42,660 nucleotides of DNA from Patescibacteria group bacterium (GTDB lineage: Bacteria > Patescibacteriota > Patescibacteriia > 2-12-FULL-57-11): the NCBI GenBank assembly GCA_004299275.1, contig SCSU01000073.1, forward strand, positions 1 through 42,660. Direction: 5' to 3'. The notes beneath the pieces were generated by a model that searched no databases, was not told the origin of the DNA, and saw only the letters and a list, made by a program, of their open reading frames with translations. Below, in pieces: positions 16,611 through 25,298 of the stretch. The translations under genes were made by a program, and so were the position numbers. Numbering within the stretch: the first letter of the stretch is position 1; each line of letters starts with the position of its first letter.

Positions 16611-17807
16611 TTAGTGAATTGCGAGTTGACGCGTCAACAGTGCCTCTATTCCCGGCAGTTGCTTGCCTTCCAAAAACTCCAGCATCGCCCCGCCGCCGGT
16701 TGATACCCAATCAATATAGCCGAGCACGCCCGCGAGCGCGAGAGCGTCAATCGTCTCGCCGCCGCCGACAACCCCGTAAGCTCTCCCTTGGGCTCGGGCG
16801 CCGAAAACGAGCGCGAGCGCCCGCGTGCCGTGCGAAAACCGCCGCTCTTCGTAAAGTCCGAGCGGGCCGTTCCAAACAATGGTCTCGGCTTTTTTTACTT
16901 CGGCGGCGAAGGCCCGAATGGTTTGAGGACCGATATCATAGATAATCTCCTTGGGCCCAACTTCGTCCACTCGCCGAACGAACGCTTTGCTTTTCGGTGA
17001 AGCCGCGACGACAACGTCGGTGGGGAGCATAATACTCTTTCGGCTACGGAGAATCCGGCGCGCCAAGGAGACATCGGATTTTTTAAGCGGCGAGGCGCCG
17101 ACAGAAAATCCTTTGGCTTTAAGGAACGGCACGGCCAGCGCGCCGCCAATCGCGAGCCGGGTCGCCCGCCGCGCGAGTGCGCTGATGACCCCGATTTTCG
17201 TCTCAATTTTTACGCCGCCAATCAGCACCAAGAAGGGCTTCTTCGGGTTACTGAGGAGCCGCGAGAGAACCTGAATCTCTTCCGCCAAAAGCAGTCCGGC
17301 GGCGGAGGGGAGATATTTTTGCACGCCGACAATGGAAGCCGCAGAACGGTGGCTCGCGGCAAAAGCGTCATTGACGTAAAAATCCGCAAGGTCGGCGAGC
17401 GCGCGCGCAAAACGCGGCGAATTTTTTCCCTCCCCCGCCTCAAAACGCAAATTTTCCAAAAGCAGGATGTCGCCGGAGCGTAGGGAGCGAACCGCCCGGA
17501 CGACTTTTGAGCCGCTCGCGGCGGCAACAAAACGAGTCGGTTTCCCCAAAAGCTGCTGTAGGTGTCGCGCCACCGGACGGAGAGAGAGCGCCGGCGAGCG
17601 GCGGCCGCTTGGCCGCCCGAGGTGAGAAGCGAGGATAATTTTGGCGCCAGCGGCGGAAAGATGCCGGATTGTCGGCAACGCCGCCTTAATGCGCCAGTCC
17701 TCCCCCACCTTTCCTTTGTTCATCGGGACATTAAAATCCGCGCGCACCAGCACTCGCTTGCCGCGCAATCTCTCCGCCGGCCAATCTTTGACAGTCTTTA
17801 ATTTCAT
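16611..17807 (-). CDS. pgk: Phosphoglycerate kinase
   Basis: 'GKRVLVRADFNVPMN', 'LASHLGRP', 'NDAFAASHR', 'GGVKIETKIGVI', 'WNGPLGLYE'. Confidence 0.97.
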   Translation of the reverse strand: MKLKTVKDWPAERLRGKRVLVRADFNVPMNKGKVGEDWRIKAALPTIRHLSAAGAKIILASHLGRPSGRRSPALSLRPVARHLQQLLGKPTRFVAAASGSKVVRAVRSLRSGDILLLENLRFEAGEGKNSPRFARALADLADFYVNDAFAASHRSAASIVGVQKYLPSAAGLLLAEEIQVLSRLLSNPKKPFLVLIGGVKIETKIGVISALARRATRLAIGGALAVPFLKAKGFSVGASPLKKSDVSLARRILRSRKSIMLPTDVVVAASPKSKAFVRRVDEVGPKEIIYDIGPQTIRAFAAEVKKAETIVWNGPLGLYEERRFSHGTRALALVFGARAQGRAYGVVGGGETIDALALAGVLGYIDWVSTGGGAMLEFLEGKQLPGIEALLTRQLAIH

Positions 17808-17819
17808 ACCCGGTATTAG

Positions 17820-17863
17820 CACGGACCTTGAAGGTCCGTTTTTACAGACCTTCAAGGTCCGTG
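17820..17863. repeat. Nested palindrome: 17-bp perfect arms, each arm itself self-complementary
   Basis: cacggaccttgaaggtc (17820-17836) and gaccttcaaggtccgtg (17847-17863), between the NDH-2 stop and the pgk start. Confidence 0.95.
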
Positions 17864-17868
17864 TCCGA

Positions 17869-19185
17869 TTAATCATTCCTGGTGTAAAGCCAGGCCCCGT
17901 GGAAAAAGGCCGTGATGGCCCGGCGCCAGGGCAGAATGGAAAGGAAGTATCTAAAGTCAGCGGCCTGACGGACAAGCCAGCCAAAAAAACCGGGGAAAGA
18001 TAGCTGACCGATAACGGCCAGGGCCTGCTTGCCGCCCAAAGGGATTACCGCTGGATAGACGGGGAAGTCATAGCTCCGCCGGCTGACCGGAACTCCGAGG
18101 TCGGCGAGGATTTGCGTCGCCGCCACCTCGGCCTGTCTCGTGGCCGACTGCGCCAGCATCGGCGCGGTTTCTTTGGTGACTGGGTTCGTCACCGCGGCCG
18201 AGTCGCCGATGACGAAGATGTCCGGATTTCCCGCCAGCCGCTGGTCGCCGCCGACAATCACCCGGCCCTTGCGGTCGAGCGGCAGGCCGAACTTTTCCAA
18301 GATCGCGGCGCCGCGCACCCCGCCGGTCCAGACGATAATGTCGGTTTCAAACTTTTTCTCAAACTCGGCGCGGAACTCGCAAACCAGCTCTTCTATCGTT
18401 TCTCCGGCACGGAGCGGCCGAGGCGCGAGCACAACGTGATTCCCCTCCACCCGCTTGATGCAGGTATCCAGGTGAACTTTGACTCCCAATTTCACGAGGC
18501 GCTCCTTGACCCGGGCTGAGTACTCCGTCTTGAGAGAACCGAGGAGCCGCGGAGTCGCCTCGACCAAAGTAATTGACCAATCGCTTCGGTCGAGCGCGCC
18601 GCGCCGCTCCATCTGCCTAAAACAGCCGGCAATCTCCGCGGCGAATTCCACGCCGGTCGCGCCGCCGCCGCCAACAAAAATGTTCAGCAGAACTTCTTTC
18701 CCCTCTCGCTTCTTTTTTAGACAGGCAGCAATCCGCTCGCGTAGAACCAGCGCGTCCCGGCGAGTTTTGAGCGTCAGGGCTTTTTCCCGCAGCCCGGGGA
18801 TGTTGAAAAAATCCGTCTCCGCGCCGACGGCCAGCGCCAGTTTTTCGTAAGCCAAGACGACGCCGCTTTTAGTCGTCACGGTTTTGGCCGCCGCGTCTAA
18901 CGCGACAACTTCCTCGTGCAAAAAATTAACTTCGCAGCAGGTCTTAATCACCTCGGTGAAACGGAAAGTCGCGCCGCGGATGAGCGCCGGCGCGAGCTCG
19001 CTCGGCGTCGTGCAGCCGCTCGCGACCTCGTAGAGGAGCGGTGTGTAGACGTGATGAGTGTGCCGGTCAAGCAAGAGCGCGGGGTTGTCGGGGATTCTCC
19101 GGCGGTAACGCGAAAGAATCCGCGCGAGACGGAGGCCGGCAAACCCCCCGCCGACAATGATGATTGGTTTTTTTGTCACTGCCAT
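17869..19185 (-). CDS. ndh: Type II NADH dehydrogenase (NDH-2)-like FAD/NAD oxidoreductase
   Basis: 'IIIVGGGFAGLRLARIL', 'TPLLYEVASG', 'NIFVGGGATGVEFAAEI', C-terminal 'FPGFFGWLVRQ'. Confidence 0.85.
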   Translation of the reverse strand: MAVTKKPIIIVGGGFAGLRLARILSRYRRRIPDNPALLLDRHTHHVYTPLLYEVASGCTTPSELAPALIRGATFRFTEVIKTCCEVNFLHEEVVALDAAAKTVTTKSGVVLAYEKLALAVGAETDFFNIPGLREKALTLKTRRDALVLRERIAACLKKKREGKEVLLNIFVGGGGATGVEFAAEIAGCFRQMERRGALDRSDWSITLVEATPRLLGSLKTEYSARVKERLVKLGVKVHLDTCIKRVEGNHVVLAPRPLRAGETIEELVCEFRAEFEKKFETDIIVWTGGVRGAAILEKFGLPLDRKGRVIVGGDQRLAGNPDIFVIGDSAAVTNPVTKETAPMLAQSATRQAEVAATQILADLGVPVSRRSYDFPVYPAVIPLGGKQALAVIGQLSFPGFFGWLVRQAADFRYFLSILPWRRAITAFFHGAWLYTRND

Positions 19186-19194
19186 AACGCAGAC

Positions 19195-19200
19195 AGTATA
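19195..19200 (-). promoter_or_regulatory. Extended -10 (TGCTATACT on minus strand) close to the ndh start codon
   Basis: Minus strand TGcTATACT; projected TSS about 3 nt before ATG. Confidence 0.4.
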
Positions 19201-19211
19201 GCATAACATCC

Positions 19212-19240
19212 TTGACGAACGGGGTGTCTTTAGTTATCAT
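19212..19240 (+). promoter_or_regulatory. Sigma70-like promoter TTGACG-N17-TATCAT
   Basis: -35 at 19212-19217, -10 at 19235-19240, upstream of CDS 19269. Confidence 0.6.
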
Positions 19241-19268
19241 ACCGTCTTTCCCAAAATGGAGGCACTAA

Positions 19269-20225
19269 ATGGCACGGGGAAAGAAGGAAACAAAAGAAAA
19301 AAAGGACTCGCCCTTTAAATTGGTTCTCATCCTCCTCGCGATCATCGGTCTCGCGATCTGGATGTATGTCGACGACAACGCGCGCCGACAGACGGAACCG
19401 CCCGCGACCTCTCGCCCGCCGGCAGCAGCGGCATCGGTCGAAGAGAGACCAAGGGAGTTCTTGGAAAAAAGTCTGTCCCGGCTCGAAAAAATAGAGCAAG
19501 ACGGCGCTCTGCTCGGCCGCGCTCTGGAGGCGGTCGCCGCGGGAGATCCGCGCGGCGATCTGCTGATTGCCTTCCATCGCGAGCATGCCTACTACTCGGT
19601 GCTCGTGGGCAATGGAGTCACCATTCAACACGCCGCAGGTAATCAGTCAAAATCCCTAAGGGATCCGTTGGCTTTCGAGGTGACGCTCGCGACCAAACGC
19701 GAACGAGCGCTGAACGGCCTGCCGGTCAACTCGGGATTCGAGTGGAACAGCCAAAGGAACCAGTTGTTCGCACTGCCGGTTCACGTGACGACGGTGGAGT
19801 GGGGCGGCATTCTCTTTGCCCACGAGCTCAGTCATGCCTATGACGTCGTGACCGGCGTTGAGCCGCGGCAAACCAAGCCGAGCGATCGCGCCTACCTTGA
19901 GGGTGAACTCCGCGCCTACGAGATGGAGTTTCGTCTAGCCGATCGTCTGGCCAAGGGCGCCTATCGGAAAACCATCTTGACGACGCTCGAACTAAGGGGA
20001 TATCTGAAAAAAGAACTCCCCAACTGGATCGAAACCCTGGACGATGACTTCAGGCGGATTGACGCTGTTTTCCCGTCGCCGGCGAAGGACAGGGACGAAC
20101 AATCGGCGAGGAACGCGATGGCCCAGATCGCCTTGAACTTCGTCCGCATCGAAAAGCAGAAGGGCGGGAGAGAAGACCGTCTCGCCTACATCTCCTACCT
20201 CTACGGCAAATACTTCGGCCGTTAG
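19269..20225 (+). CDS. Membrane-anchored putative zinc metallopeptidase (HExxH)
   Basis: N-terminal TM; 'ILFAHELSHAYD' then 'YLEGELRAYEMEF'; SD ggagg upstream. Confidence 0.6.
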   Translation: MARGKKETKEKKDSPFKLVLILLAIIGLAIWMYVDDNARRQTEPPATSRPPAAAASVEERPREFLEKSLSRLEKIEQDGALLGRALEAVAAGDPRGDLLIAFHREHAYYSVLVGNGVTIQHAAGNQSKSLRDPLAFEVTLATKRERALNGLPVNSGFEWNSQRNQLFALPVHVTTVEWGGILFAHELSHAYDVVTGVEPRQTKPSDRAYLEGELRAYEMEFRLADRLAKGAYRKTILTTLELRGYLKKELPNWIETLDDDFRRIDAVFPSPAKDRDEQSARNAMAQIALNFVRIEKQKGGREDRLAYISYLYGKYFGR

Positions 20226-20254
20226 ACGTCACGCATTCCGTGACGTTATTTTTT
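20226..20254 (+). terminator. Rho-independent terminator
   Basis: acgtcacg-cattc-cgtgacgt followed by tattttttc. Confidence 0.88.
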
Positions 20255-20318
20255 CAGAAAACCGCGGCTTGCGCCGCGGCTTCCCTCAAGCCATTTGCCC
20301 TTTGCTATCCGCCATTTG

Positions 20319-21368
20319 CTACCGCAAGGTTTCCCCCACTCTGACCGCCATCTCCACCAAGCGCATGGAGTAACCCCATTCGTTGTCGTACCAGGCGAGC
20401 ACTTTGAGCAGGTCGCCGTCAATGACTTTGGTGAACTCCAGGTCCACCACCGCCGAATAGGTCGAGCCGATGTAGTCCGTGGAGACGAGCGGCGCTTCGG
20501 AGACGCCAAGCACGCCTTTGAGCCGCGGCGAATTAGCCGCTTTGCGGAAGATATCGTTAACCTCTTTGACCGTCGTTTTCTTTTTGAGCAAAAAAGTGAA
20601 ATCGGAAAGGGAGACGTCAATTATCGGCGCCCGGATGGCAAAACCGTCAAAGAGCCCGCGGAGCTCGGGGATGGCCTCGGTCGTCGCGACCGCCGCGCCG
20701 GTCGTCGTCGGCACCAAATTCATGAGCGCCGAGCGCGCGCGGCGGAGGTCACGGTGGAGCGCCGGCGGCGGGCCGTCCACCAAGTTCTGCTCGGCGGTCA
20801 CGGCGTGAATGGTGGTCATGGCCGCCTTTTTGACTCCAAAAACTGATTCAATCACCGCGGTTACCGGCCCGACGCAATTGGTGGTGCAGGAAGCGTTGTT
20901 GATGACGGCTTCCTTTCCCTCTTTTTTGCCGTCGGCGTTGACACCGATTAAAAATGTCGGCACCCCGCCCTTGGCCGGCGCGGAGACAATCACCCTTTTC
21001 GCGCCCGCCTTGGTCACGTGCAACTCTGCCAATTCTTTTTTGGTGAACCGGCCGGTGCACTCGAGCACCACGTCCACCCCCATCTTTTTCCACGGGAGCA
21101 AGGCCGGGTCTTTCTCCGCCGTGACCGCAATTCTCATCCCGTCAACGACCAGCGTATTGCCCGCGGCGGAAATCTCGTGCGCAGTGGTGCGAAAAACCGT
21201 GTCGTATTTGAGCATGTGCGCGAGCGTCGGCGCGTCCATCAGGTCGTTCACCGCCACAAACTCGAGCTTTTTCATCAAATCCGGCCGCTCCAACGCCGCC
21301 TTAAAAGTCGTGCGTCCGATCCGGCCAAAACCGTTGATGGCGACACGTATTTTTTTTCCAACTGGCAT
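20319..21368 (-). CDS. gapA: Glyceraldehyde-3-phosphate dehydrogenase, type I
   Basis: 'INGFGRIGR', catalytic 'NNASCTTNC', 'VPTTTGAA', 'WYDNEWGYS'. Confidence 0.96.
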   Translation of the reverse strand: MPVGKKIRVAINGFGRIGRTTFKAALERPDLMKKLEFVAVNDLMDAPTLAHMLKYDTVFRTTAHEISAAGNTLVVDGMRIAVTAEKDPALLPWKKMGVDVVLECTGRFTKKELAELHVTKAGAKRVIVSAPAKGGVPTFLIGVNADGKKEGKEAVINNASCTTNCVGPVTAVIESVFGVKKAAMTTIHAVTAEQNLVDGPPPALHRDLRRARSALMNLVPTTTGAAVATTEAIPELRGLFDGFAIRAPIIDVSLSDFTFLLKKKTTVKEVNDIFRKAANSPRLKGVLGVSEAPLVSTDYIGSTYSAVVDLEFTKVIDGDLLKVLAWYDNEWGYSMRLVEMAVRVGETLR

Positions 21369-21371
21369 AAA

Positions 21372-22043
21372 TTACGGCGCGAACTGAAGTGTTTTAAGTG
21401 CCTCGTCCCAAGCCGCGATGAGAGCGCTTTGGGTTTCGGGAGTAGACGCACTAAAGACAATCACCGTCCCTCCGTCTCGGACAAAGGTTAGACGGCTCCA
21501 AACTCCCGGCTTGCCGCCCGGACAATCGTCACATAACCCCGAAAATGTCTCATCAATCGCCAGCTTGCCGCCGAGAAGCACTTGATTCGGCCCGACAGTT
21601 ATTCGCTCGCTGGGCAAACCCGGTTTAAACGAATCTCCATTTTTTTTAAACCAGGCCTGAAAATCTTCTTGGCTGATGGCGGCAGTCTTGATGCGGACAG
21701 TTAATCCCTGACTGCTCACAAACATCATCGAACTATCCACAGCCGTACTCACCTGCCAATCGCCCGGAATGGTAATCGTGGCGCGAGTGCCTTTAAGATT
21801 AACCGAGTTGGCTGGTTTCGGCGCTGACGGCGCGGGGAGTGTTCCTTCACCAGTCGGTTCAACCAGCTTGCGCGTGAGCATAGCGATTGCCTGATTATTG
21901 GACTCGATTGAACGGGCAATTCGTTTGTTCAAACTGTCAATGTAGATTTGTTGGAGAACTAAGGCGGTAAGGAAAAAAATGACACCACCGGCAATGGCCA
22001 CCCACTGCAGACGCTCGGACAAACTCATTTGTGGTTTAGACAT
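21372..22043 (-). CDS. Membrane-anchored hypothetical protein
   Basis: N-terminal TM; coding-like frame upstream of gapA. Confidence 0.6.
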   Translation of the reverse strand: MSKPQMSLSERLQWVAIAGGVIFFLTALVLQQIYIDSLNKRIARSIESNNQAIAMLTRKLVEPTGEGTLPAPSAPKPANSVNLKGTRATITIPGDWQVSTAVDSSMMFVSSQGLTVRIKTAAISQEDFQAWFKKNGDSFKPGLPSERITVGPNQVLLGGKLAIDETFSGLCDDCPGGKPGVWSRLTFVRDGGTVIVFSASTPETQSALIAAWDEALKTLQFAP

Positions 22044-22194
22044 AAATATATTGGGTTATTTTTGTTGTTAGCCATAGAAAAAGAGTTTACTGAAGCTTAA
22101 TTGAACTCCAGTATACACCTTTTTTGCTCACATAACCAAAATCCCCTACCGGCAGGCAGGGGGCACAGTTCCGTTTAGTTTTTATTAGCTTATT

Positions 22195-22225
22195 TCCCGC
22201 AGAGCGGGATCCTGACTTTACGTCG
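22195..22225. repeat. CCCGCAGAGCGGGATCCTGACTTTACGTCGGGAA dispersed repeat
   Basis: Closely similar to ACCGCCGAGCGGAATCCCGGCTTTACGTCGGAA at 2821-2852. Confidence 0.75.
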
Positions 22226-22240
22226 GGAATCTTTAATTCG

Positions 22241-22834
22241 CTATCCTCCCAGCGCAAACCGCGCGAACCGCCGCACTTGGATATTTTCGCCGAGCTGGGC
22301 GATGGCGTGTTGCACCCTTTCGCCGACCGTGATGTCTTCATCTTTGACAAAAGTTTGGCGGAGCAGGCAGACCTCGGAATAATACTTCTCCAGCTTGCCG
22401 GCAACGATTTTTTCCACGATTTCCGGCGACTTGCCGCTGCCGGCAATCTCAGCCGCGTAAATTTCCTTCTCTTTGGCCGCGACCTCGGCCGGCACGTCTT
22501 CGGGTTTTAAATAAAGAGGGTTCGCGGCCGCGATGTGCATGGCCAAATCATGCGCCAATTCTTTAAACTGCTCGGTGCGCGCCACAAAATCCGTCTCGCA
22601 AAGGAGTTCAACCATGGCGCCGACTTTTCCATTGGAATGGATGTAGGCGTGGACCAGCCCCTCGGCTGTGGCGCGGCCGCTTTTGCCGGCCGCTTTGGCC
22701 AAACCCTTGGCGCGGAGCGCGTCCGCCGCGGCGGCCAAGTCGCCGCCGGAATCTTCTAACGCTTTTTTCGCGTCCACAATACCGGCGCCGGTCATCTCGC
22801 GGAGCTGCATGATAATTTTGGGGTCAATGGTCAT
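22241..22834 (-). CDS. tsf: Elongation factor Ts (short form)
   Basis: 'LREMTGAGIVDAKKALEDSGGD', 'ETDFVART', 'YSEVCLLRQTFVKDE'. Confidence 0.95.
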   Translation of the reverse strand: MTIDPKIIMQLREMTGAGIVDAKKALEDSGGDLAAAADALRAKGLAKAAGKSGRATAEGLVHAYIHSNGKVGAMVELLCETDFVARTEQFKELAHDLAMHIAAANPLYLKPEDVPAEVAAKEKEIYAAEIAGSGKSPEIVEKIVAGKLEKYYSEVCLLRQTFVKDEDITVGERVQHAIAQLGENIQVRRFARFALGG

Positions 22835-22835
22835 A

Positions 22836-23606
22836 TTATTCTTGGTTCTCCGCGCTCACGGCCTCTTCAGCCGCGTTCGTTACCGCCGGCGCGGCAGGGG
22901 CAACAACACCAGCCGCGCGTCTGGCCTTGCCCTCAAGCACCGCGTCAGCGACCAGTTTGGTAATCAGGTCGATGGTTCCAACCGCGTCGTCATTAGCCGG
23001 GATGGGATAAGCAATTTCGGTCGGGTCAACATTGGTGTCGCAAATCGCGACCAACGGCACTCGCTTGGCGACCGCTTCGTTCACCGCCGTTTTTTCCTTT
23101 TTGATATCCACGACAAAAATCGTATCCGGTATTTTGTCTAAAGAAAGAATGCCGCCGGCCTTGGCCTCTATCTCCGCCATCTTGCGCCGGAACATCAGCT
23201 GTTCCTTTTTGGTGTACTTGACGGCAAATTCGCCGGACTCAAACCCGCGCGCCAGATCGCGGTGGGTCTTGATTAAGGCGTGGATGACCGAAAAGTTGGT
23301 GAGCGTGCCGCCGAGCCAGCGGACGTTCACGTAAGGCACGCCGGCCCGCATGGCCTCGCGCTCAACGATTGCTTGCGCCTGGCGCTTGGTGCCGACAAAG
23401 AGTGCCGTGCCGCCGCGCTCGGCCACGCTGGCAAGAAACTCCAGCGCCTCGGCCAATTTCTTTTGAGTAATCTCCAAATCAACAATGTGCACCCCGTTCC
23501 TAACGCCGAAAATGTAGGACGCCATCTTAGGATGCCATTTGGACTTCTGGTGCCCAAAGTGGAAGCCCGCCTTGAGCATCTCCATGAGTGTTGGAATTTG
23601 AGGCAT
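22836..23606 (-). CDS. rpsB: 30S ribosomal protein S2
   Basis: 'LKAGFHFGHQKSKWHPKM', 'FVGTKRQAQAIV', 'NVRWLGGTLTNF'. Confidence 0.97.
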   Translation of the reverse strand: MPQIPTLMEMLKAGFHFGHQKSKWHPKMASYIFGVRNGVHIVDLEITQKKLAEALEFLASVAERGGTALFVGTKRQAQAIVEREAMRAGVPYVNVRWLGGTLTNFSVIHALIKTHRDLARGFESGEFAVKYTKKEQLMFRRKMAEIEAKAGGILSLDKIPDTIFVVDIKKEKTAVNEAVAKRVPLVAICDTNVDPTEIAYPIPANDDAVGTIDLITKLVADAVLEGKARRAAGVVAPAAPAVTNAAEEAVSAENQE

Positions 23607-23727
23607 ACGATTTGTCCTTTTGCCGCCACCTCGTTCGCGCGGCGCCGTCAACCCGTTGCTTGCCCGGCGGGTCAGGACTTGGCGCCAATCCCGAGATGTG
23701 TGTGATGAATTAATGTGGGCGGCGTTG

Positions 23728-23756
23728 AGTATAGTCCGAAGACAAAAAGGAGTCAA
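23728..23756 (-). promoter_or_regulatory. Sigma70-like promoter for rpsB: TTGACT-N17-TATACT
   Basis: Minus strand -35 at 23756-23751, -10 at 23733-23728. Confidence 0.75.
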
Positions 23757-23761
23757 CAATA

Positions 23762-23791
23762 TTGACGCACACCGGGAAGCAAAGCTACAGT
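23762..23791 (+). promoter_or_regulatory. Divergent promoter TTGACG-N18-TACAGT
   Basis: -35 at 23762-23767, -10 at 23786-23791, upstream of CDS 23809. Confidence 0.5.
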
Positions 23792-23808
23792 GCGCGGCGA
23801 GGAGAAAA

Positions 23809-24105
23809 ATGGAACTGGTAATTATCGCGGTTTGCAACGTTCCGGACTGCCTCTGGGCGCGTTACCGGACAAACGGCGACGTTGTTGAGGGAGAAATCAA
23901 ACGCGACCGCGCCGCGGACAGCGCCGCGGCCGCCGGCGTCATTTGCCCGGCGCACCGGCCGCAAATCACGGCGCGCTGTGAGTGCCGGCGGCGGCTGATT
24001 GACGGGGTATGGGAAAAGGAGCCCCTACCGCCCTTGATTCCCATTTCGGCCACGCTCCCCTTCTTCGTCTGCCCCGAGTGCGCGCCGCCCACCACGACCC
24101 CCTAA
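23809..24105 (+). CDS. Small Cys-rich protein of unknown function (zinc-ribbon-like)
   Basis: SD gaggag before ATG; Cys motifs 'CNVPDC', 'CPAH', 'CEC', 'CPEC'; stop lies in the terminator loop. Confidence 0.6.
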   Translation: MELVIIAVCNVPDCLWARYRTNGDVVEGEIKRDRAADSAAAAGVICPAHRPQITARCECRRRLIDGVWEKEPLPPLIPISATLPFFVCPECAPPTTTP

Positions 24106-24119
24106 GGGTCGTTTTTTTA
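24094..24119 (+). terminator. Rho-independent terminator whose loop contains the stop codon
   Basis: acgaccc-cctaa-gggtcgt followed by a T-run. Confidence 0.88.
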
Positions 24120-24139
24120 TAAACCGCGTACACCTTGCC

Positions 24140-24163
24140 CTATGTTCTACGTTCTATGTTCTA
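24140..24163. repeat. Heptamer array CTATGTT CTACGTT CTATGTT CTA
   Basis: 24-nt sequence identical to 32666-32689; contains the queA stop codon. Confidence 0.95.
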
Positions 24164-25234
24164 TACAACAAGCATCGCGTCACCGAAAGAATAAAAACGA
24201 TATTTTTTGCGAATCGCGGCGCGGTAAGCGCGCAAAACTTTTTCCCGCCCGGCAAAAGCCGAAACCAGCGCGAGCAGTGTCGACCGCGGCAGATGGAAAT
24301 TGGTGATGAGCGCGTCCACGACACGAAAACGATACCCGGGAGTGATAAAAAGTTTGACCCACCCGCGCCGGGCACGGGACGCGTTTCGAGATTGGATCTC
24401 CCGCAGGAGATCCAATCTCGTCTGGCTTCTGCCATGCGAACCGGGACCCAGCAGTCCCTCCAAAGCGCGCACGGTCGTGGTGCCGACGGCAATCACCCGG
24501 CCGCCGCGCTTTTTTGTTTCGCGAATAACACGGCTGGTCGCTGTCGGAATTTCTCCCCACTCGGCGTGAATCGCATGCTCCGCGAGCCGTTCGGCCCTGA
24601 TCGGTTGGAAAGTTCCGAGCCCCACGTGCAGAGTTACAAAAACTATTTTTACTCCGCGGCGGCGAATCTGCCCGAGCAGTCGCGGCGTAAAATGGAATCC
24701 GGCCGTCGGCGCGGCGACCGAGCCGACCGCGCGGGCATAGACGGTCTGGTACTCCTCGAGCTTCCGCGGCAGGCGTTTGATATACGGCGGCACCGGAATC
24801 TCGCCGATACGGTTAGCCGCGGCTATGACCGGCGCGGGCGGCGCGTTAAAAATAACAGAAAGCGTCCCATCAGAATTTTTCGCGCGGACAATGCCGCGGA
24901 GCGAACGCGAAAAAACTATCGCTCGGCCGCGGGCGAGCTTTTTACCCGGCCGCGCCAGCACGCTCCAAACGCGGCCGCGCGTCGGATGGAGCAAAAAAAT
25001 TTCAACTCTGCCGCGTTCCGTCTGGCCATAGAGGCGCGCTCGAAAAACCTTAGTGTCATTCATAACCAAGACGTCCCCCCGCCGCAAATAATCGGCAATG
25101 TCGCGGAATACCCGATGTTCAATCCGCCCAGTCTGCCGATTGAGCAGCATTAGACGCGAGGAGTCCCGCGGCCGCGCCGAACGCTCGGCAATGCGCCCGG
25201 GCGGCAGATGATAATCCAAGAGCGAAGTCTTCAT
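24161..25234 (-). CDS. queA: S-adenosylmethionine:tRNA ribosyltransferase-isomerase
   Basis: '[22 protein letters not shown]', '[16 protein letters not shown]', '[12 protein letters not shown]', '[16 protein letters not shown]'. Confidence 0.95.
   Translation of the reverse strand: MKTSLLDYHLPPGRIAERSARPRDSSRLMLLNRQTGRIEHRVFRDIADYLRRGDVLVMNDTKVFRARLYGQTERGRVEIFLLHPTRGRVWSVLARPGKKLARGRAIVFSRSLRGIVRAKNSDGTLSVIFNAPPAPVIAAANRIGEIPVPPYIKRLPRKLEEYQTVYARAVGSVAAPTAGFHFTPRLLGQIRRRGVKIVFVTLHVGLGTFQPIRAERLAEHAIHAEWGEIPTATSRVIRETKKRGGRVIAVGTTTVRALEGLLGPGSHGRSQTRLDLLREIQSRNASRARRGWVKLFITPGYRFRVVDALITNFHLPRSTLLALVSAFAGREKVLRAYRAAIRKKYRFYSFGDAMLVV
24387..24420 (-). repeat. Palindromic element CGAGATTGGATCTCC-cgca-GGAGATCCAATCTCG inside queA
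   Basis: Arms identical to 8881-8913; encodes ~[11 protein letters not shown] in-frame. Confidence 0.97.
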
Positions 25235-25298
25235 ACCGCAATGCCCATCAACGAATGTTGACATGTCAGTCCTCTTATACTACACTCCAGCCAAGTTT

